NCBI GenBank assembly: GCA_002337545.1
Contig: DDGE01000007.1
Span: 69,374 to 88,293 of the forward strand
Direction of reading: 5' to 3'
From: Phycisphaerales bacterium UBA1910
GTDB taxonomy: Bacteria; Planctomycetota; Phycisphaerae; Phycisphaerales; UBA1924
Length of the DNA stretch: 18,920 bases
Shown piece by piece: positions 13,453-18,920 of the stretch. Within the stretch, counting starts at the first letter, position 1. Every line of letters starts with the position of its first letter. Made by a program: the position numbers and the translations under genes. The notes under the pieces are model-generated. The model did not search any database. It was not told the DNA's origin and was given only the letters and a program-made list of their open reading frames with translations.

Positions 13453-15825
13453 CTATTCTTGATTGAAGTACCCAAGGAAACTGGATACATCGAAGAAGCT
13501 CAGGATCCCGTCGCCATTCAAATCCGCGATGAGATCTCCTGAGTTATATGCATTCAAGAAGATGCTGACATCAAAGAAGTTCAGCTCGCCATCATTATTG
13601 AGATCCGCCGGGTTGACCGTGCAACCGACCGACTCGATCCGCAGATCATCGACACCCGCCTCCACGATCGACCCGTCCCCCAGGTCGCTCGCGATGAAGC
13701 GAACACGGATCATGTCCGTCGGCTCGACAAAGTCCGCGATGCGGAACCGCTGCTCGACCCACGCGTTCGCGTTCTCTGTGACCGCTTCGATTGTTGTCCA
13801 CGAGTTCCCGATGTCGTTGCTGATCTGCACAAGCATCGAGTCCGCGTTCGGCGAGGCGCCCGTGTTGTTCGAGTACCAGCGCCAGTACACCAGCTCCGCG
13901 TCATCGCCCAACGCGATCGCGTCGAGGATCGGCGAGGTCAGTGTTGTTGACCCCCCGTCGATGTCCCGATCGCCCAGCCCAGAGCCCGCGACGCCGTCCG
14001 TCACCCAGCAGTCCGTGCCTGCACCCGGCGTGTGGTCGTTCTCGGGCTGCGCATCGGTGCCCTGCGGGTTCATCCGATTCCAGATCCCCGTCGTCGCGTC
14101 GTCACCCGACCCGCCGACGATCCAGCCGGTATCGGATTCCATGTCATCTTCAAAGCTGATCGAGAAGTCCTGCGCCAACGCCTCATACCGATCGTTGCTC
14201 GGGAACGCAACGCTCCCGCCGCCCACCAACTCGACCACGAACGCGTACGAGATCACCTCGCCACAACCCGCAGCCGGAAGCATCGCGCTGTACTCATCCT
14301 CACCCACCAGTGACATCGGGGTCGCGATCTCGATATCGCTGTCCCCGACAACTGTCAGCAGGGCCACCGTGCTCGGATCGTGCGTCTCCACGATGTCCGA
14401 GATGCTCAGACGGACCTCGACCATCTCGCCCGAGGGCACCAAATCAACAGCATCGTGCGCAAAGGTGATCGGCTGCGTGGTCCGCTCAACAAACAGCTTC
14501 GCCGCCTCGTAGTTCTCCCGCGCCGTCGGCAGGATCACGCTCGGATCCGGATCGAACCCGTCGAAGCCCGCGCCCGCACTCGGCCGCAACTCAATCGTCA
14601 GCGACTTCACGCCCAGATCGCCGTAGTGCCAATCCGAACAGGTGCCCGCAGCCGGGTACAGATCAACAGATTGGATCGGGTCATAGAACACACCCGAGTA
14701 CGCGAGGATCTCATCGCTCATCGCCGTCGAGAGCTCATCAAAGAAGGTCCGGTCCGGCTCGGGTGTCTGCACTCCCTCCGCGTACCCGAAGGGCCAGAGG
14801 ATCAGCTGCGAGTAGGTGTGGTAATCGATGTGCGACACAAGCTCGTCACCGTACGACGACGCGAGATCACGCATCACCTGTGTCTCGGGCTCTGAGAACG
14901 CGCTCGGCCCGTGATAGGTATCGTCATCCGAGAACGGCGACGCGCCGTCCCCGCCCCACTCGTAGCCCCAGTTCCGATTCAGATCGACGCCGAAGGTCCC
15001 GTCCCCGTTGTTGCGGCGGTTCTTGCGCCAGAACCGCTCGCCGCTCCAGGTGTACAGGTATCCATCCGGGTTCATCACCGGCACGATCACGATCCGCGTG
15101 TGATCAATGATGTCCGTCACGCGCGGGTCCGACCCGTAGTCATCCGCGAGCTTCGACGCGATGTACGACACCGTCATCGGCGACACCCACTCCCGCGCGT
15201 GCTGACCGCCGTTCCACAACACCACCGGACGATCCGCAACCAGATTCCCAGCCGTTTCCGGGCCCGTGAGCGTCAGTGAATAGATGTCATTGCCCAAGAG
15301 CGAATCGCCCACATCACTCATGGACGCGATCTGCGGGTGCATCGCCGCGATCGTGTTGAAGTACGAGATGATGTCGGCGAACTGCTTGTAGTTGCTGAAC
15401 CACGCGTCGTCATGCGCCGACGCGCCTCGTGGGGGCTCAGCAACTCCCAAGCGTTCAAGCCGACGCATCTGATCCCATCGCGCATCGTGACGCGCCTGCA
15501 GATCCTCGATCAGCATGTCATACCCGATTCCAAGATCCGCGAGCCGACCGAGCTTGTCGCGATCGATCTGAACATCGAGTATCCCAACCCCCTCGCGCTC
15601 ACTCCACACAGACTCAACGAGCGTCATCAGCGCGTCGAACTGCGCCCGCGTCGTCGTCCGCACGCGCACAACGGCCTGGCCCTCATACACACGAGGCTGC
15701 TCGTGGTTCTGGATATCGATCCGTGGAAGCTCAGGGAGCGCGATCGGCTGGGCACACGCCAGACCCGAACTCACACTCAACATCATCGCAAGCGGGTACA
15801 AGGGTGCACGCATATCCATCGCCAT
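13453..15825 (-). CDS. Secreted M14 zinc carboxypeptidase with dockerin-like C-terminus (paralogue 2)
   Basis: This 790-residue paralogue of the gene at 10890-13244 has the same architecture. A signal peptide (…SSGLACA, cleavage before Q26) is followed by a pro-region (VVRVRTTTRAQFDALMTLVE) and the M14 domain: H209 and E212 in HAREW, NR in DLNRNWGYEW, H336 in DYHTYSQ, catalytic E412 in TIELRPSAG. The zinc-ligand spacing is again 127 residues. A beta-sandwich region (about 570-735) and a Ca-loop pair (ADLNNDGELNFFDVS, ADLNGDGILSFFDVS) end the protein. Starts are possible at 15825, 15819 and 15813, and a TTG at 15834. GGAG at 15832-15829 favours 15825 or 15819. The duplication is old, because the two proteins differ throughout outside the motifs. 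A terminator follows, so the tandem genes are not one operon. Confidence 0.9.
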   Translation of the reverse strand: MAMDMRAPLYPLAMMLSVSSGLACAQPIALPELPRIDIQNHEQPRVYEGQAVVRVRTTTRAQFDALMTLVESVWSEREGVGILDVQIDRDKLGRLADLGIGYDMLIEDLQARHDARWDQMRRLERLGVAEPPRGASAHDDAWFSNYKQFADIISYFNTIAAMHPQIASMSDVGDSLLGNDIYSLTLTGPETAGNLVADRPVVLWNGGQHAREWVSPMTVSYIASKLADDYGSDPRVTDIIDHTRIVIVPVMNPDGYLYTWSGERFWRKNRRNNGDGTFGVDLNRNWGYEWGGDGASPFSDDDTYHGPSAFSEPETQVMRDLASSYGDELVSHIDYHTYSQLILWPFGYAEGVQTPEPDRTFFDELSTAMSDEILAYSGVFYDPIQSVDLYPAAGTCSDWHYGDLGVKSLTIELRPSAGAGFDGFDPDPSVILPTARENYEAAKLFVERTTQPITFAHDAVDLVPSGEMVEVRLSISDIVETHDPSTVALLTVVGDSDIEIATPMSLVGEDEYSAMLPAAGCGEVISYAFVVELVGGGSVAFPSNDRYEALAQDFSISFEDDMESDTGWIVGGSGDDATTGIWNRMNPQGTDAQPENDHTPGAGTDCWVTDGVAGSGLGDRDIDGGSTTLTSPILDAIALGDDAELVYWRWYSNNTGASPNADSMLVQISNDIGNSWTTIEAVTENANAWVEQRFRIADFVEPTDMIRVRFIASDLGDGSIVEAGVDDLRIESVGCTVNPADLNNDGELNFFDVSIFLNAYNSGDLIADLNGDGILSFFDVSSFLGYFNQE

Positions 15826-16136
15826 GATCTCCAAACAACGGGTTCACAAACCGGACGATCAAAGGATCGGCGGGCAACACAAACGCGTATCTACTTTCAC
15901 ACGGAACAAGAGACATCCCGCATCCCCAAACATGCGAACCTGGAACGATCCGCACTGAGTGAATCGGCAAAACAGCCTGCCGATCTTCATGCTATACGGA
16001 AATGCTCGATCCGGGTTCCAGAGATCCACCAATTCTCAAGGAACCCCCACCCTTGCGTTTTGAGGCGGGTTCGGTCACAATACAGATTCAGCGAGGACTC
16101 CCTCGTCGGCGACCATCTTGTCAGGGGTTTATTCGC
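15826..16136. other. 311-base divergent intergenic region, no gene seen
   Basis: This stretch lies between the divergent peptidase 2 and GCS-CBS genes and should hold both promoters. I find no convincing -35/-10 pair. Visible are a small hairpin (ATCGGCA 15963-15969 / TGCCGAT 15978-15984) and a TATACG at about 15993-15998. An open frame continuous with the GCS-like gene runs back to 16002, but its predicted residues do not match the family. Confidence 0.5.
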
Positions 16137-18080
16137 ATGGGCGTGCAAGAAATCGATCAGGAACAGGGCGGGCATCAGCACCGCGCCACGATTCAGCATG
16201 TCCTCAACGACCTGCGCGCGCTCGAGCTGATGCTCGAAAAAGGCATGCTCGAGACCGGCGTCAGAAGAATCGGCGCCGAGCAGGAGATCGCCCTCGTCGA
16301 TTCCGCATACGACCCCGCGCCCGTCGGCCCAGAGATCCTCGACGCACTCAACGAACCCAAAGCAACCACCGAGATCGGGCGCTTCAATATGGAGTTCAAC
16401 CTCGACCCCGCCGATCTCACGGGAAAGGTGCTCTCCAACATGGAGGAAGAGGTCTGCGGGCTCATGGGCAACGCCCGCACCGCCGCGTCAGAACTCGGCG
16501 CCGAACCCGTCCTCATCGGGATCCTCCCCACCCTCGCCCAAAGGCACCTCTCCCTCGACTTCATGACCCCGCGCCCGCGATACTTCGCGCTCGATGAACG
16601 CATCACCAAAGCACGCAACGGCAAGTACAACATCCGCATCAAGGGCATCGACGAGCTCAAGTTCGTCCACGACAATGTCCTCGTCGAAGGCCTCAACACA
16701 TCCTTCCAGCTCCACTACCAGGTCGACCCGGAGCACTTCGCCCTCGCGTACAACACCGCCCAGCTCATCACCGCGCCGTGCCTCGCCGCCGCGAGCAACT
16801 CCGCAGTCCTCTTCGGCAAACGACTCTGGCACGAGACCCGAATCGCCATATTCGAACAAGCCGTCGACACCTCCGGCGACGACATGCCCGCGCAAAGAGA
16901 CATCCTCAAACGCGTCCGCTTCGGCGAAAAATGGGTCAAGGAATCCGTCCTCGAGATCTACCGCGACGATGTCGTCCGGTTCCGCTCACTCTTCGGATCA
17001 GGCGAAATCGAGAACTCCATCGAGAAGGTCGAGGCCGGACAGATCCCCAAGCTCTCCGGGCTCCAGACGCACAACTCCACCGTGTACCGATGGAACCGCC
17101 CGTGCTACGGCACAACCAACGGCAAGCCCCACCTCCGCATCGAGAACCGCGTGCTCCCCTCAGGACCATCCGTCCCCGACGAGATCGCCAACGCTGCGCT
17201 CTGGTTCGGGCTCATGATCCAGATCCCCAAGGTCTACCCCGACCTCGCCCAGCGCATCCCCTTCGAGCACGCCCGCGCCAACTTCGTCGCCGCCGCCCGC
17301 AACGGGATGCACTTCAAGATGCACTGGCTCGATGACGCCACCATCTCCGTCCGCGACCTGCTGCTCGAAGAACTCATCCCCCTCGCCCGCAAGGGACTCA
17401 AATCCTGCGAAATCAATAACGAGGACATCGAACACTACATGGGCATCATCGAAGCCCGTGTCGCATCCGGGCGCAACGGCGCCCGATGGATGCTCGACTC
17501 GGTCGCCAAGATCCACGAACTCGGCACTCGCTCCGAACGCCTCAGCGCGCTCACCGCCGCGACGATCTCCCGACAACGCGCCGCAACGCCCGTGCACGAA
17601 TGGAATCTGGCAGAAATGCACGAGGGCGGGTGCTGGACCCGACACTACACCCATGTCGGGCAGTACATGCACACCGACCTGTTCACCGTGCAGGAGGATG
17701 AGCTCATCGACCTCGCCGCGTCCATCATGGATTGGGAAAAGGTCCGCCACATCCCTGTCGAGGACGCCAAGCACAACCTCGTCGGGATCGTCACCTATCG
17801 CTCGATCCTCCGCGTCGTCGCGGACCCCAAGCTCCGCACCAAGGGCTCCGTCGCCGTCTCAGAGATCATGCACAAAGACCCCATCACCGCGACCCCCGAC
17901 ACACCCACTCTTGAAGCGATCGAGCTCATGCGCACCCACGGCGCGTCGTGCCTCCCCGTCGTCTCTGAGAACAAACTCGTGGGGCTCGTCACCGAGCACG
18001 ACTTCATGCGTATCGCCGGGCAACTCCTCGAGCAGCAACTCCGCGAAAACCCGCCCGCAGTGCGCAACAATCCCACATGA
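16137..18080 (+). CDS. GCS2-type glutamate-cysteine-ligase-like protein fused to two CBS domains
   Basis: This 647-residue protein combines a carboxylate-amine ligase of the glutamine-synthetase-like fold with a regulatory module. The ligase part (about 1-400) has GAEQE (46-50), matching the metal/ATP-binding GxExE of GCS2 enzymes, FNMEFNLDP and a C-terminal HLRIENRVLPSGPS (about 331-344). A helical linker (400-510) leads to two CBS repeats at about 515-575 and 585-640 (MDWEKVRHIPVEDAKHNLVG and MRTHGASCLPVVSENKLVG). Such repeats usually bind adenine nucleotides and would tune activity to energy state. The reaction is probably ATP-dependent amide formation with glutamate or a similar acid. The substrate is unknown, and gamma-glutamylcysteine synthesis should not be assumed. 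The start at 16137 is chosen by family fit. Its stop overlaps the next start as ATGA, showing coupling. Confidence 0.85.
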   Translation: MGVQEIDQEQGGHQHRATIQHVLNDLRALELMLEKGMLETGVRRIGAEQEIALVDSAYDPAPVGPEILDALNEPKATTEIGRFNMEFNLDPADLTGKVLSNMEEEVCGLMGNARTAASELGAEPVLIGILPTLAQRHLSLDFMTPRPRYFALDERITKARNGKYNIRIKGIDELKFVHDNVLVEGLNTSFQLHYQVDPEHFALAYNTAQLITAPCLAAASNSAVLFGKRLWHETRIAIFEQAVDTSGDDMPAQRDILKRVRFGEKWVKESVLEIYRDDVVRFRSLFGSGEIENSIEKVEAGQIPKLSGLQTHNSTVYRWNRPCYGTTNGKPHLRIENRVLPSGPSVPDEIANAALWFGLMIQIPKVYPDLAQRIPFEHARANFVAAARNGMHFKMHWLDDATISVRDLLLEELIPLARKGLKSCEINNEDIEHYMGIIEARVASGRNGARWMLDSVAKIHELGTRSERLSALTAATISRQRAATPVHEWNLAEMHEGGCWTRHYTHVGQYMHTDLFTVQEDELIDLAASIMDWEKVRHIPVEDAKHNLVGIVTYRSILRVVADPKLRTKGSVAVSEIMHKDPITATPDTPTLEAIELMRTHGASCLPVVSENKLVGLVTEHDFMRIAGQLLEQQLRENPPAVRNNPT

Positions 18081-18920
18081 GCAGCGCCGTTCGCTCAACC
18101 ACGCCCCACACAACCGATGAACCCGAACGAGAGATCGGGCGCTACGAATCCGTCAACACCCATACCCACGCCCCGACAACCACCCTCGTCATCATCGCAG
18201 GCCTCCACGGCAACGAGCCCGCCGGGATCACCGCCGCTCAACGCGTCATCGAAAAGCTGAACCACGAGCACCCCAGCGCATTCAACGGGCGCGTCATCGC
18301 GCTCCGAGGCAACACCGCCGCGCTCGCGCTCCAAAGCGCCGAGATGCGCTACATCACCCTCGATCTCAACCGCCTCTTCACCGACGAGCAGATCGCGCAG
18401 CCCGCATCAACATCACCAGAGCACGAGCAGATGCAGGAACTCCTCGCATCGCTCCGCGCTATCCGCGCCCAGAGCGACCGCATCGTCCTCATCGACCTGC
18501 ACACCACAAGCTCCGACATGCCCCCCGTTGTCGTCCTCGAAGACTCCATCCCCACACGCAAACTCGCACGCAATCTCCCCCTCCCGATCTACCTCGGGTT
18601 CGAAGAAGAACTCACCGGGCTGCTCATGGACCGCGCCACCAACGAGCTCGGTGCCATCTCCATGGTCATCGAAGGCGGGCAACACCAGGACCCCCACGCG
18701 ATCGATGTCCACGCCGCCGTCATCTGGACCATGCTCGACGCAACAGGCATCCTCCCCCTGAGCGCGCTGCACCACCCGAGCGACCCAACCCGCACACTCC
18801 GAACCGCGGCTGGCGTGGAGCTCGGAAAGATCTACGACATCCGTTACCGCCACCCCATCACGGACCCGAGCTTCGAGATCCAAGACGGGATCGCAACCGG
18901 GAAGAAGATCAAACGCGATG
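18077..18920 (+). CDS. AstE/AspA-type zinc hydrolase (succinylglutamate desuccinylase/aspartoacylase family), partial
   Basis: The gene starts at the ATG overlapping the previous stop (ATGA, 18077-18080) and stays open for 281 codons to the window end. The stop lies outside. The fold is that of M14-like deacylases: zinc ligands H44 and E47 in AGLHGNEPAG, a third ligand H142 in LIDLHTTSSD, a substrate-binding region RGNTAAL and a likely catalytic E199 in VIEGGQHQ. Family members hydrolyse N-acyl amino acids such as N-acetylaspartate or N-succinylglutamate. No arginine-succinyltransferase pathway genes are nearby, so the AstE role is not supported. Coupling to the GCS2-CBS ligase suggests it cleaves or edits the amide made by that enzyme. 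This is inference. It has no signal peptide. Confidence 0.82.
   Translation, partial: MSSAVRSTTPHTTDEPEREIGRYESVNTHTHAPTTTLVIIAGLHGNEPAGITAAQRVIEKLNHEHPSAFNGRVIALRGNTAALALQSAEMRYITLDLNRLFTDEQIAQPASTSPEHEQMQELLASLRAIRAQSDRIVLIDLHTTSSDMPPVVVLEDSIPTRKLARNLPLPIYLGFEEELTGLLMDRATNELGAISMVIEGGQHQDPHAIDVHAAVIWTMLDATGILPLSALHHPSDPTRTLRTAAGVELGKIYDIRYRHPITDPSFEIQDGIATGKKIKRD

Noticed and set aside
16013..16046. Inverted repeat GGGTTCC/GGAACCC upstream of the GCS-CBS gene
   Set aside because: Seven-base arms with a loop of about 20 bases are likely to arise by chance, and no T-run or promoter relation gives it a role.
16137..18080. Calling the GCS2-CBS protein gshA (glutathione synthesis)
   Set aside because: The family is broad, the protein carries CBS domains and sits with a deacylase, and no glutathione synthetase is present. 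The substrate cannot be assigned.
1..18920. CRISPR array, insertion sequence or prophage
   Set aside because: I found no regularly spaced direct repeats with spacers, no transposase or integrase motif and no phage gene. The only repeats are the two palindromic clusters around ypdA.

Overview
The window looks like a piece of chromosome from a planctomycete, most likely of the class Phycisphaerae. The sequence is GC-rich with strong C/G preference at third codon positions. Two secreted peptidases end in the paired Ca-binding, dockerin-like motif (ADLN.DGELNFFDVS.FL) known to me from Phycisphaerales exoproteins. Several other proteins (the GHQP protein, the orphan substrate-binding lipoprotein) also resemble planctomycete families. 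The assignment comes from protein style, not from a marker gene. I see no mobile element, CRISPR array, rRNA or phage gene.

Layout. 99-1124 (+) is an SDR-type NAD-dependent epimerase/dehydratase. 1324-2388 (+) is a YpdA-family flavoprotein (bacillithiol-disulfide reductase family). It lies between two copies of a composite palindromic repeat (1127-1282 and 2603-2839) and is followed by a strong terminator. 2859-3668 (-) is a short-form AMP nucleosidase, preceded by a tRNA-Gln(CUG) gene on the same strand with its own promoter and terminator. 3937-5775 (+) is a secreted DUF885 protein with an HEAVPGHH motif. It converges on a small hypothetical gene (5797-6123, -), which is divergent from another hypothetical gene (6301-6942, +). 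7043-10121 (+) is a compact three-gene unit: a DPM1-like GT2 glycosyltransferase, a BshC-like 'GHQP' protein, and a lipoprotein substrate-binding protein of the siderophore/cobalamin class. Convergent to it is a heme oxygenase (10134-10832, -) with a Fur-box-like palindrome on its promoter. Then come two paralogous secreted M14 carboxypeptidases in tandem (10890-13244 and 13453-15825, -). The window ends with a GCS2-type glutamate-cysteine-ligase-like protein fused to two CBS domains (16137-18080, +). It overlaps by 4 bases with an AstE/AspA-type zinc hydrolase that runs off the end (18077-18920, +).

How the genes may work together. Three themes recur. (1) Thiol/amide chemistry: a YpdA-like reductase with no cysteine at all, a BshC-like protein, and a GCS2-CBS/AspA amide-forming and amide-cleaving pair. 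(2) Iron: a Fur-type operator on the heme oxygenase, facing an orphan siderophore/B12-type binding lipoprotein. (3) Extracellular protein degradation: the two M14 peptidases and the DUF885 putative metallohydrolase. The links between these genes are inferred from position and family.

The best candidates for something undescribed are the cysteine-free YpdA protein paired with a short BshC-like protein, the GCS2-CBS/AspA operon, and the minus-strand terminators written inside the 3' coding ends of convergent neighbours.
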